DNA of 20,000 bases from NCBI GenBank assembly GCA_963170055.1, contig CAUJGJ010000025.1:1158901-1178900 (forward strand), read 5' to 3'. The first letter of the stretch is position 1. Every line of letters begins with the position of its first letter. The stretch is from Halisarca cf. caerulea. Taxonomy: Eukaryota; Porifera; Demospongiae; Chondrillida; Halisarcidae. Shown piece after piece: positions 1 to 17,478 of this stretch. A program made the translations under genes and the position numbers. The notes under the pieces were generated by a model. The model was not told the origin of the DNA. It did not search any database and worked only from the letters and a program-made list of their open reading frames with translations.

Positions 1-52
1 CAGAGGCGAATGTCTCATTGAGAAGCACAACACAGTCGTCTGGTCACCTCAC

Positions 53-311
53 CCCTTCTTCTCCTTTTAGTTTTCAATACATCATCTCCCACTCTTTCTT
101 CATCTTCGCCTTCTTCTTCATACTCTGCGGTCTCTCGCAGGTCCCCAGGCCCCATCTCATCTTCTTCATCTTCGTCGTCGTTTATAAAGTCTTTCAATTC
201 TTCAATCTGATCATCTTCGTCAACTTCTTCTTCACTAGAGTCTTCAAAACCCTCTTCTTCACCCGAGTCCTCCACCTCTGCTTCGCTATCGACAAGCTTT
301 TCCTCGTCCAT
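53..311 (-). CDS. SUPT6H: SPT6-like transcription elongation factor, N-terminal exon (partial)
   Basis: The first coding exon starts with an ATG at 311 (minus) and runs about 86 residues to a GTGAGG donor at 52-47; the rest of the gene lies left of the window. The peptide is extremely acidic (runs of E and D), then carries a block reading LKDFINDDEDEEDE, and ends in a basic KTKRRRR cluster. This order of acidic head, FINDDxDEDE block and basic patch is that of the metazoan SPT6 N-terminus. SPT6 is a nuclear histone chaperone that travels with RNA polymerase II, and in other species this disordered region binds IWS1/Spn1 and nucleosomes. The SH2, S1 and YqgF domains are not visible here, so the call rests on the N-terminus alone. 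Another acidic chromatin protein is the main alternative. Confidence 0.72.
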
Positions 312-404
312 TTTATTAGAGGCGTGTCCTCAAATTAATTACAGGAAACACCTCCTATATCCCGAGTTTTGCAGCTACTCCCGCTGCAAAAAATACACGA
401 CGTT
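312..404. promoter_or_regulatory. Very short head-to-head intergenic region (putative bidirectional promoter)
   Basis: Only 93 bases separate the SPT6-like ATG (311, minus) from the ATG of the LRR/EGF gene (405, plus). Both 5' UTRs and the core promoters must therefore overlap or lie inside this stretch or the neighbouring coding sequence. I see no clear TATA box. Confidence 0.5.
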
Positions 405-8705
<8,301 letters not shown>

Positions 8706-9429
8706 CTGTCTCACATGTTTTTGTGTACCATATTTTATTGACGTTTCGTTGTTGTATATATATATATATATATATATATCATGTGGAATTTCCACATTAA
8801 TTAGCATTTTACAATCAAGTGTTCTTTGGTAAAGGTGCATTTAGAAAGAACTTGGATTGCATCCTTGTATCTCTATTGCCGAATAAGTGGCACATATAGG
8901 AACAATGAAATAACCTTAAGTGATACACCATGTACACTTATAATAGCACATTATCGAAAAACAAATGGCTAACACAAATTATAAATTATACGTATATGCA
9001 TACGTACACATGTATATAATATAATGATTATTATACGGAAATATAACTATATATGTGATGTACAGTATATATGGTCACACATGCATACTCTAAGCTTGTA
9101 ATGACATACATCAATATATGGCAATTTATTTTATTATACATGTTGCACATGCATGCAATTGCATACAATATGTGTACATACACGTTCACTATATATATGC
9201 ACTATATACAATCATATAGAATAATACAAATGTGTTTCTGTATAATACATGCAGTGTAAAGTGTAAGAAAGTTGTCATAATATACATGTACGTATAATAT
9301 GGCGCTAATATGGTCAAGATTGTACTCTGTACATTGCATTGGCTTCCTTGATATGCATACATGTCTAAACACACCAGGCCTCATCCTGGACCACTGGTAC
9401 TAGGAGAGAAAAGGGAGCATAGGGTAGAC
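8706..9429. other. AT-rich convergent intergenic spacer
   Basis: No gene is seen between the TAA of the LRR/EGF gene and the TGA of the shugoshin gene, which converge here. It contains a (TA)n run at 8755-8779. Two TTTATT matches at 9125-9135 read AATAAA on the minus strand and could serve as poly(A) signals for shugoshin about 300 bases after its stop. I saw no plus-strand AATAAA close to 8705. Confidence 0.5.
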
Positions 9430-10698
9430 TCAGGCTTTCTTGGCTGATCGCTTGATCCTCGTCACATCGTCCCTTGTCAATTTACCCTTCCACGTGTCCA
9501 GAAAGAAGGGATCTGTCCCACATGTGTCTTCTCTACGCTTTTTGCTGCAAACAAACAAGGACAGTCATACTGAAGGACAGAAATTGAGCCACTAGCTTTC
9601 CTGAATTCATGATTCGTAAACAACAATATGCATATTATGTATATATCAACACAGTACAAGATGCTCCATACAGATTATGTGCACATGCGGGTTCAATGCT
9701 GCAGAATATTCATGTACCAAAGATATACACGTACATACCTGTTCAAAGACTCCTCCTTATAAGACACAGCCTTACTTAGACACTGCCGTGTACTCTTTCT
9801 GACACTTCTTGTTTCCTCTATGAGATGTAGTATGTACGTATAACCAGCATGTGTGATGGCAACATCTGCCTATCAGAACAGTGTAACACTCACCAAATGT
9901 ACATGAATTGCATTCACTGGCCGTAACACTATTCACAGCATTGCTGGGAGTATCACAATACCTCCTCGTCATGTTAGGGCTACTCAATCGACTCCTATCG
10001 GTAGTTTTGAATTTGCTACCTCTCGTCTCAGGTATAACGGATACCCCGGCTACTCCTTCCAGGACTCTCTGCGTGTTGTAAGCTCTTTGATGGTCAGTTT
10101 GGTCCAAGCGCGGTAGCTGAAAGAGATTGAATACCTACTATATAACTAGTACGGCTGGATTGAGTGGCAACGTACTGCAGTGAGGTACATACAACAACCA
10201 CACACATTACATTGCACAAATGCATACTGAGGTGCTTGCTCTGGTGAGTCGCCTCTTGGTGAGGTTGGTGATGTCTGAAAGAGTTTGTGAATGACTACCC
10301 TGAGAGGGTGAAAGAGAGACACAATCCTGACATTATGCACACTTGCTTGGCAATTGTAAAATCTATGATACTGTAAAACGGCTTACTCTTCCATTTGTGT
10401 GAAATACATTTGCAGAAGACATTTCTCTTTTTCTACAGAATGCTTAAGATATGTAAATACAAGATAGTACCTCACAATAATACGTCATTTAAACTCACGC
10501 TGTGTGATTTTCTTGGTCATCAGCTGGTGAGCTTCTATTAGATATGAGTGAAGACTGGGTATTAGTGGATGCATGCTCTAAAGGAGTACATGGAGGACTA
10601 CATGTTTGATCAGGTCCAAATGGTCAGCATGCAGCAAGGTAATCCGGCATGCATCTGTGTGTGCATGCGTGTGCGTGTGTGTGTGAATGTGAATGTGA

Positions 10699-10767
<69 letters not shown>

Positions 10768-11422
10768 AACATACTATGATGCAGTGTGCTTCCAATAGAC
10801 ATACTCTGAATCTGGTTCTCAATATCACCGAAGGCAGCCTCTCCCTCATCCACTGTGGGCATGTTTGGTGAACTGTGGTCAGACAGGAGTACACCCACTA
10901 TCTTGGACGACTGCACATCGGGTGTATCACCCTCAAAGGGAGCAACTGGAGTGTGTAATTCATAAGGTGATAGCATAGTATTCCTCTCAAGAGAATCCAC
11001 TGCTTTTGGACTGGAAGGATGTGATAAAACTGGTAGAATTCTTGGATTTACCTTGGGATCAGACAACCGCCTGACGGGAAAAATGCTGCTAGCTCTCCAT
11101 GATTGACTTCTCAGTCTTCTTGGATATGAACATGGCCTAGATATTGGGGTTACATGCATCTTGGTTTGCACAGTGTCAATGGCCTGGATTCTAGTCTGAA
11201 AATCTGCTGTGCTTTGCTGACTTGCACTAGTGTTTTGATATTGCTGGTGTGGAGGTTTATGGCTTGTTTTAGCCCTCTGGTTTGATGGGTTGTGCTCATC
11301 TCCAGCAGACATGCCACTGTCATCAGAGGCTTGCTCTGCAATTGCACATGCTTCACTTGCCAATACTTGTATCTGTGTGAGCTTCCCATACAGATACATA
11401 ACATGCTTTTATAATATTGGTA

Positions 11423-11517
<95 letters not shown>

Positions 11518-12708
11518 GTGTGTGCGTGTGTGCATGTCTGCAGATACCGTACTTGCTGCATGTCGGTGTGTGTGTGCTCATGTGCATGAGTGCGCATATA
11601 CAGTACAACAAATGTATCAATGTACAACATGTACAGTATACACATTCACACATATTCTGTACTTTGCTAGCCAAGGATGTGATGATGTACTTGCAGGTTG
11701 ACAAGTCTTCGTAGTGTTTCAAATCTCTTTGTTTCAACAGTATAATTTCATCTCTCAACCTGGAGTTTATCTCTCTTTCTTTTTCTGTAAAGATAAGATG
11801 TATCATGAATCTGTGGTATAATATGTAGGTACATGTGTACATACATGGGATGTATACAGCATGCATGCGCTTTACCCACCAAACCCTTTGATCTGCCATC
11901 AATTTTGTGCATGAATTGATTGAAGAGTAAATTATTGATTTGGATAATCCGCCAAACCCATTAATTCCCCCCAAATCTTTCAAAACGAATTGTGGCGGAT
12001 TAATGAGAGTTCACTGTATGAATTTGCATCTACATCAACATACAGTTCAGTATAGTACAGTCAAACTCTGCTCATAAGCACCTGGGATAATACATATCCC
12101 TGGATAGCAAGCACTCCTTTCTCTCTCCCAACCTCATGTACTAGTACATATACTAGTACTGAAAACTACATTGATCATAGGTTTTTCCATAGATGCTCTA
12201 TACTACGGTTACGTCTATATAGAGCGTCTATGGTTTTTCTTTGGCAAGTACTTTTTAGTTGACCCTTGATGGTACCTACTAACCACGTAGCTATGTATGT
12301 GGTTGCCTACAAGTATGGTATGTTTACAAGTATGAAAAGAGAAAATGAATTTGTTACAAATTAATATTTACTTGTACATCATTTCATTGGTGCTTGCATT
12401 TCTACATTTTAAATGAGTATTTGCTATATCAAAATAATTGATGACGTCAAAGAGCCAATAGACATACCTAAAGCATTGGCCAAACCTCTATTCTTCAACT
12501 GCACCTCAGTAATTCTGCTATCCTTTTTCCTCTGTCTCTGACAAGCTTCATTGGAAAGATAGACCAGCAGACAAATTCGACCTCAATATTACGCTATCCT
12601 ATATTTAAAAACTAAAACAATTCCTTTAAAATTCACGAAAACAAACACATTCTAATTAATTCTACATTTTAATCTAGCAAAGAGAACCTTACCGTTGGAA
12701 ACTGGCAT
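9430..12708 (-). CDS. SGO1: Shugoshin-like centromeric cohesin protector, 9 exons, 451 aa predicted
   Basis: Minus-strand exons: 12708-12693, 12545-12468, 11784-11663, 11381-10805, 10577-10499, 10294-10228, 10116-9894, 9817-9739, 9544-9430. All have GT-AG borders and compatible phases, and total 1356 nt, exactly 452 codons with TGA. Residues about 15-75 are a charged coiled coil (LKNRGLANALEKEREINSRL), as in the shugoshin dimerisation and PP2A-B56 binding region. A long Ser/Pro-rich, probably disordered middle follows. Near the C-terminus, split between exons 8 and 9, lies RKSTRQCLSKAVSYKEESLN followed by SKKRRED. This matches the SGO motif (basic RRSxR, then YKEPSL, then KxRRxD) that docks shugoshin to phosphorylated H2A at centromeres. 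The usual Pro of YKEP is Glu here. Exon 6 carries LSDITNLTKRR. In other species shugoshin recruits PP2A to keep centromeric cohesin. The donor choices for exons 3 and 6 are the least certain; SGO1 versus SGO2 cannot be decided. Confidence 0.78.
10664..10764. repeat. (GT)n microsatellite in shugoshin intron 4
   Basis: A GTGAATGTGAATGTGAAT segment leads into about 35 GT units. On the sense (minus) strand it is (CA)n, about 40 bases after the exon 4 donor. Confidence 0.95.
11428..11534. repeat. (GT)n microsatellite in shugoshin intron 3
   Basis: About 50 GT units with TATG and GCGTG interruptions; (CA)n on the sense strand. Confidence 0.96.
11785..12467. other. Shugoshin intron 2 with diffuse inverted repeats
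   Basis: No gene is seen. At 11946-12001 AATCCGCCA is paired with TGGCGGATT. At 12187-12233 CCATAGATGCTCTATA is paired with TATAGAGCGTCTATGG. CAGTCAAACTCTG at about 12059 looks like one end of a TA-flanked MITE, but I could not find its partner. Confidence 0.45.
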
Positions 12709-13026
12709 GCTCGAACTTGGCTCTCTGTTCGTTTCCAAGAAACTTGAATTTTCCGCCAAATATTCCAGATCACGTGACCAAAATTACTGTAGCTGGGTTT
12801 TGTACGAGGTTTTGCACAATCAGCACAACATGGTAGGGATGAAATTTCGTGTTGGAGGCTGGCTATTGGGGTAAGCAGTTTGCTACCCGACTGAGCTTCT
12901 CTATAAAGTCTACCAAGCTCATATACAAGACCATTCAAAAACAGAATGTGTCGAGAATGGTATGCAACAGCAATGCTGACCACGTGCTTGTCATGTGAGC
13001 CCCACTACAAAAGGTTAACTAAAAGC
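12709..13026. promoter_or_regulatory. Divergent promoter between shugoshin and PHYHD1-like copy 1
   Basis: The two start codons (12708 minus, 13027 plus) face away from each other across 318 bases. On the minus strand TTTGGCGGAAAA (12749-12760) resembles an E2F site, about 45 bases upstream of the shugoshin ATG. The palindrome TCACGTGA (12770-12777) is an E-box. E2F control would suit a cell-division gene such as shugoshin; this is inference from motifs only. Confidence 0.5.
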
Positions 13027-13887
13027 ATGGACGGCTTGTCGAAAGAACAGGTGGACAAGTTTACTGAAGATGGCTATTTACTTATAGAAAATTTTTGCAC
13101 TCCTGAAGAGTGTGACCGACTTCGTAGTAGATGTCACCAGATAATAGACGAAGCGGATTTGCAGAATCATCCAAAGGTGGTGTTTAGTACGAAAGAAAAC
13201 AAGCAGATAGCTGACGACTACTTCCTTACGAGTGGAGATAAGATACGCTTCTTTTTCGAAGACGGGGCCTTTGGAGAAGACGGAAAGTTGGTTTGTGACA
13301 GGAAGTTGGCCATTAACAAAGTCGCTCATGCCCTTCATGCGCTGGATCCGCTGTACAAAGAGTTCACTTTTAGTGAGAAAGTTAAAGGCATTTGTAAGAG
13401 TCTGGCCTTGAAGAAACCCGCCGTAGTACAGAGCATGTGTATCCTAAAGCCTCCCAAGCTTGGAAGTGTTGTTAGACCTCATCAGGACTCAAGTTTCCTC
13501 CACACAGAACCAAAGAAACTAGTCGGTTTCTGGTTGGCTTTGGAAGATGCTGATGTAGAAAATGGCTGTCTCTGGTTTGCACCGGGAAGTCACAACAAAG
13601 AGCTGGCCTTGCGACTTTTACGAGAGACAAGCAAAGATGGACATTTTGATATGAAAATCGAGGGTACTCCTCCAGATTTGTCAGATGATCAGTACAAATT
13701 AGCAGCTGTCAAGAAGGGAACCATGGTTGTCCTTCATGGGGAAGTGGTACACAAGAGCGGGAAAAACGATTCTGACCGTTCCCGCAACATCTACACTTTT
13801 CATGTGTATGATGCCGGTGTTTCTAAATGGGACGAGCGTAATTGGCTTCAACCTACTGAAGAGCTACCTTTCCCTCACCTGTACTAA
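13027..13887 (+). CDS. PHYHD1: Phytanoyl-CoA dioxygenase domain protein (PHYHD1-like), copy 1
   Basis: An intronless frame of 286 aa, close to the 291 aa of human PHYHD1. It follows the family throughout: start MDGLSKEQVDKFTEDGYLL, then DYFLTSGDKIRFFFEDGAF, ALHALDP, VVQSM, and the end NWLQPTEELPFPHLY. The PhyH fold binds Fe(II) and 2-oxoglutarate. The iron ligands are visible as HQD in RPHQDSSF (about residues 155-157) and the distal His in GEVVHKSG. The following SDRSR supplies the Arg expected to bind 2-oxoglutarate. The physiological substrate of PHYHD1 is not settled. An upstream in-frame ATG at 12946 would add 27 residues; I prefer 13027 because copy 2 and family members start there. Confidence 0.9.
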   Translation: MDGLSKEQVDKFTEDGYLLIENFCTPEECDRLRSRCHQIIDEADLQNHPKVVFSTKENKQIADDYFLTSGDKIRFFFEDGAFGEDGKLVCDRKLAINKVAHALHALDPLYKEFTFSEKVKGICKSLALKKPAVVQSMCILKPPKLGSVVRPHQDSSFLHTEPKKLVGFWLALEDADVENGCLWFAPGSHNKELALRLLRETSKDGHFDMKIEGTPPDLSDDQYKLAAVKKGTMVVLHGEVVHKSGKNDSDRSRNIYTFHVYDAGVSKWDERNWLQPTEELPFPHLY

Positions 13888-14390
13888 CATTTTGCACAAC
13901 TCTCGTTTGTTTGTGCATGTGTGCACTTGTTGCATACTGGTTTGGTTATTTGTGTGCATTTCAGTATTCCAAGTATTCTAGATGATATAATTCGTGTTGT
14001 AAGGTGCAGCAAATTGTCCTGTGTAATATTGAATTTTTGTGTGGGCGAAAAAGAATTTTCGCTAATGTATGGCGGCCATGTTTTTCATGTCAATCCTACA
14101 TATGGAGCACCATTATACTCCTGGAATCCATTGATTATAAAACAAGCTGTAACTTACACATGCAAATGTCTGCTAGTTACAGAGGTACAGGTTCCACTAT
14201 AGGCAATGTATGTATATATAGGTGCACGTTGAAGCATGCATGAATGGTAAAAGCTTAATGCACATACGCATGACATGCATGTGTGCGTGCACATATTTCC
14301 GTATTTTCAAGTTTTGATTTATAGTTATTTGAGGGAAACTTTCAAAACTGCCATTTTATTATATATGCATACATAGATACACGACCCAAT
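13888..14390. other. Intergenic spacer after PHYHD1-like copy 1
   Basis: It holds repeat family B copy 2 and otherwise no gene. No similarity to the flank of copy 2 is obvious. Confidence 0.5.
14037..14125 (+). repeat. Dispersed repeat family B, copy 2
   Basis: It reads GGCGAAAAAGAATTTTCGC, GGCGGCCATGTTTTTCAT and GTCAATCCTACATATGGAG, in the order found in inverse orientation at 3966-4061. Confidence 0.75.
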
Positions 14391-14392
14391 TA

Positions 14393-14565
14393 CAGTGGGC
14401 CTCGTTTATCCGACCACATTTGTTCCTCATAAAATGTGTTGGATAAACCAGGTGTTGGATAAATCTGGATAAATTGCACACAGAGTAGTGATGGTGATTC
14501 ACAGCGGAGTGTAGGATAAATGAGGTTTTCAGATAAACCACTGTCGGATAAACTAGGTGTGAGTG
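14393..14565. mobile_element. TA-flanked MITE, 173 bp (mariner/pogo type)
   Basis: The left end CAGTGGGCCTCGTTTATCCG pairs with the right end, whose complement reads CACTCACACCTAGTTTATCC. TA flanks both sides. The body repeats GGATAAA/TTATCC several times. No transposase is present. Confidence 0.7.
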
Positions 14566-14577
14566 TATTATAAACTA

Positions 14578-14748
14578 CAGTTGGGACTCTTTAACTAATC
14601 TGGCCACATTCATTGCACTAAAAGATGCTATAGATTAAGAGGGTGCTGGATTAACAAATCCTCTTACAATGCACTATGCACATTGGGTACACATTTCTAC
14701 TGGCTGGATAGCAAGGGTTCTGGATTATCAAAGGCCGGATTACAGAGT
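14578..14748. mobile_element. Second MITE-like inverted repeat, adjacent to the first
   Basis: The left arm ACTCTTTAACTAATCTGGCC is matched by the complement of the right arm, ACTCTGTAATCCGGCC. The left terminus CAGTTGGG follows TA; the right terminus is degenerate. It ends about 60 bases before PHYHD1-like copy 2. Confidence 0.5.
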
Positions 14749-14810
14749 CATGTGATTGCGCAATCTACTGCTGAGTGAATCTGAGTGAATTTCTTTCTCA
14801 GAATTAATTA

Positions 14811-15677
14811 ATGGCTTTGTCGAAAGAACAGTTAGCCAAGTTTAATGAAGATGGCTATCTACTCATGAAGAATTTCTACACTCCTGAAGAGTGTGACCGA
14901 CTTCGTAGTAGATGTCACCAGATAATAGACGAAGCGGATTTAGAGAATCACCCCAGGGCTACCTTCTGTAGCACGGAAGAGCGCAATATTAAGCAAGTAA
15001 CTGGCGACTATTTCCTAACGAGTGGAGATAAGATACGCTTCTTTTTCGAAGACGGGGCCTTTGGAGAAGACGGGAAGTTGGTCTGTAACAGGAAGTTTGC
15101 CATTAACAAAGTCGCTCATGCCCTTCATGCGCTGGATCCGCTATACAAAGAGTTCACTTTTAGTGAGAAAGTTAAAGGAATTTGTAAAAGTTTAGCCCTC
15201 AAGAAACCCGCCGTAGTACAGAGCATGTGTATCCTAAAGCCTCCCAAGCTTGGAAGTGTTGTTAGACCTCATCAAGAATCCAGTTTCCTCTACACAGAAC
15301 CAAAGACACTAGTCGGTTTCTGGTTAGCTCTGGAAGATGCTGATGAAGAGAATGGCTGCATGTGGTTTGCACCGGGAAGTCACAACAGAGAACTCACTGT
15401 ACGTTGTTTACGGGAGACGGGCAAGGATGGACATGTTGAAATGAAAATCGAGGGTACTCCTCCAGATTTGCCGGATGATCAGTTCAAATCAGCAGCTGTC
15501 AAGAAGGGAACCATGATTCTCTTTAGCGGAGAAGTGGTGCACAAGAGCGGGAAAAACGATTCCGACCGTTCCCGCAACATCTATGCATTTCACGTGTATG
15601 ATGCCGGCGTTGCTAAATGGGACGAGCGTAATTGGCTTCTGCCCACCGAAGAGTTACCTTTCCCTCACCTGTACTGA
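14811..15677 (+). CDS. PHYHD1: Phytanoyl-CoA dioxygenase domain protein (PHYHD1-like), copy 2, HxE variant
   Basis: An intronless frame of 288 aa, a clear paralogue of the gene at 13027-13887. The start MALSKEQLAKFNEDGYLL aligns with copy 1 and with family N-termini. The conserved blocks DYFLTSGDKIRFFFEDGAF, VVQSM and NWLLPTEELPFPHLY are kept, as are the distal His (GEVVHKSG) and SDRSR. The proximal iron motif is HQE (RPHQESSF; codons CAT CAA GAA) where copy 1 and typical members have HxD. An HxE triad can work in some 2-oxoglutarate oxygenases, so activity is not excluded, but it may be altered. Two residues are inserted near residue 55-65 relative to copy 1. Long blocks are identical to copy 1 even at silent sites, while others are diverged, which suggests gene conversion. 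The reading frame is intact. Confidence 0.9.
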   Translation: MALSKEQLAKFNEDGYLLMKNFYTPEECDRLRSRCHQIIDEADLENHPRATFCSTEERNIKQVTGDYFLTSGDKIRFFFEDGAFGEDGKLVCNRKFAINKVAHALHALDPLYKEFTFSEKVKGICKSLALKKPAVVQSMCILKPPKLGSVVRPHQESSFLYTEPKTLVGFWLALEDADEENGCMWFAPGSHNRELTVRCLRETGKDGHVEMKIEGTPPDLPDDQFKSAAVKKGTMILFSGEVVHKSGKNDSDRSRNIYAFHVYDAGVAKWDERNWLLPTEELPFPHLY

Positions 15678-15874
15678 CCATTTGCGTAGCATATGCACAG
15701 TTTTGCGATCATATAATTCTATAATTTCTGTGTGCACACATTTTTTGTACTGGTGTATTTGCGTCCTTAATCGTTTGTTGATTTACATGGATTTCAATAT
15801 CGAACATACATATATGTCACCCCCACCTGCCCACCTGATATTCAAGGGTTTATAATAATAATCAGGGTATATTC

Positions 15875-16350
15875 TCTCGACATTGTGGACTAAACAACAT
15901 TATCCAGCACTCCCTCTCAGCAGCAGGCCTTCTTTCTCGACTTGAACCTTCAGGTCTCCATCAGTCAGACGGGAAACGGCCTGATGGGATGTCCATGACC
16001 CTATGGGAGCAGGGGAAGTTCTTAGTTTGGGATGCTACATGCATTGACACATTTTGCCAATCCAATGTGCGAAGAGCAGCCAATGAGGCTGGAGGCGCGG
16101 CTGCATATGCTGAAGAGATGAAAGTAAGGAAGTACTCCCATCTGGGTAACATGTACTTCTTTCAGCCGATTGCTGTGGAAACTTGTGGCTCTATTGGCCC
16201 TAGCTCGATGGCCTTCTTGAAAAGACTCGGAAAGCACCTGAAGATGGTCACTGGAGAGCCCAGATCCTTCGCCTGCCTTCTACGGAGAGTATCTGTTGCT
16301 GTACAGGTTGGAAACGCAGTGTCAATCACCGCGACTATACCAGTCACTGC
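15875..16350 (+). pseudogene. 5'-truncated retroelement fragment (C-terminal region after the reverse transcriptase)
   Basis: An open frame without its own start. It reads RHCGLNNIIQHSLSAAGLL, then KRPDGMSM, FLVWDATCIDTF, VRKYSHL, PIAVETCGSIGP, TGEPRS and RVSVAVQVGNA. This order is the region often found C-terminal to the reverse transcriptase in non-LTR-type animal retroelements. The RPD followed about 15 residues later by D (VWD) resembles the motif of restriction-like endonuclease domains. No reverse transcriptase sequence lies upstream, where PHYHD1-like copy 2 ends about 200 bases earlier, so this is a dead 5'-truncated copy. The frame stays open to about 16498 only because AT-rich repeats follow. 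Family assignment is from memory of the pattern. Confidence 0.6.
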
Positions 16351-16784
16351 TCATGGAGACTTTGATTCTAGATGCATGTACATGTATGCTTTACTTAATA
16401 TTATTGTTATTGTTATTATTGTTATTATAATCTTATGTGTACACAGTGTCACGTGTATCAGTATCTGTATAATATGTAGCTGCATCTTTATTATATAAAA
16501 CTATATAGTAATAATAATAATAATAGTAATAATGATTAATATTATTGATTAGAATTTATAGTCTACTATTAAGTAGCTCTGGACAATGTTTCAATATTAG
16601 TAGTCAATATCAATATCAATGTAAAACCGACTATACAATAATAATAATTATTACAATTGTGAATAGTCAATATATCGAATACTCAATATATCGACTATCA
16701 GCATTTTCCTAGAGCAAGTGCAGTTAGCTCCATTCTTAGTACAAGAACAGACAGATGAAATAGGGAAGACAGGCAGAAGTCCAA
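16351..16784. other. AT-rich low-complexity stretch
   Basis: It contains (TTATTG)n-like sequence at 16394-16430, ATA/ATAATA runs near 16505-16560, and AATATCAATATC / AGTCAATATATCGA segments. No gene is seen. Confidence 0.6.
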
Positions 16785-16786
16785 TA

Positions 16787-16960
16787 CAGTCAAACTTGGT
16801 TAGAAAGTCACTGTTTACAACAACAACCTCTTTACAGCAACACACATGGCAGAAACAGATTCAATGGTCTCTGTACTAAATGCTCTGGTTACAACAACAA
16901 CTTGGTTATAACAGCACATTTTAGTGGTACCACGGGTGTCGTTGTAAACAAGTTTGACTG
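16787..16960. mobile_element. TA-flanked MITE, 174 bp (CAGTCAAACTTG ends)
   Basis: The left end CAGTCAAACTTGG and the right end AAGTTTGACTG are inverted copies flanked by TA at 16785-16786 and 16961-16962. The body repeats GTTACAACAACAAC. Non-coding. Confidence 0.78.
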
Positions 16961-17075
16961 TATATGGCTAAGGGCTCCCAATTGGCACTGGTACATAGTA
17001 CTAAAATATGTTTAACCGGGTTAGAATTGGAGTATCAATATTGGAGGATAATACTGAGCTATACCGACTAATATC

Positions 17076-17110
<35 letters not shown>
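17076..17110. repeat. (TA)n microsatellite
   Basis: About 17 TA units. Confidence 0.95.
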
Positions 17111-17112
<2 letters not shown>

Positions 17113-17122
17113 GGAGCTACTA

Positions 17123-17478
17123 GGATGGGCTTTGATTGCGTAGTGCAACGACTGCATTTAAAAGAATGTGTAGTCTAACAAGCTAGCCCGTTTCCCCAAG
17201 CGCCCTACAGGCGAGAAGGGGCGTAGGGCGCTTGCAGAGATGGGCTAGCTTGTTAGATCTATAGAGAATGCACAGATTGTGTTTTTATAATAGTTGCATT
17301 AAAATTTCCTATAAATAACAACTACATACAGGCCAGGCTATAGTTGGTTATAATTATATATAATTATTATGCGTTTTTATTTATATAATTATTATACGTT
17401 CATGCAATTGCAACTCTATGTATAAATTTAAAGCTATCATGCATACAGCATTTTTTCAATCTAGCAATTATAAACCCC
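17123..17478. mobile_element. MITE-like element family A, copy 2, carrying a nested hairpin
   Basis: It shares GGATGGG, TGCAACGACTGC, ACAACTACATACAGGCCAGG and the tail AGCATTTTTTxAATxTAGCAATT with the element at 1238-1425, in the same orientation and order. It is 356 bp instead of 188 because of the insertion at 17174-17257 and AT-rich additions. The right terminus is degraded (AAACCCC). Confidence 0.65.
17174..17257. mobile_element. 84-bp near-perfect hairpin, probably a nested mini-element
   Basis: The outer arms TCTAACAAGCTAGCCC and GGGCTAGCTTGTTAGA are perfect complements. The inner arms CAAGCGCCCTAC and GTAGGGCGCTTG are also perfect. The two arm pairs are separated by short unpaired bulges. 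It is GC-rich in an AT-rich setting and is absent from the family A copy at 1238-1425. Confidence 0.7.

Noticed and set aside
9477..9659. Minus-strand 60-aa frame ending SVEKTHVGQIPSFW
   Set aside because: It reads the last shugoshin exon in the wrong frame. The phase set by exon 8 gives KKRRED and the SGO motif instead.
12669..12983. Minus-strand 104-aa frame over the shugoshin/PHYHD1 spacer
   Set aside because: It overlaps the shugoshin first exon in another frame and the opposite strand of the PHYHD1 5' region; no recognisable domain.
12946..13026. Upstream in-frame start of PHYHD1-like copy 1 giving a 27-residue N-terminal extension
   Set aside because: Copy 2 and known family members begin at the LSKEQ-type segment, and the extension has no targeting feature I can recognise.
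16351..16498. Hydrophobic C-terminal tail that looks like a membrane helix (isoleucine/valine-rich)
   Set aside because: It is translated from an ATT/GTT-rich simple repeat beyond the end of retroelement similarity.
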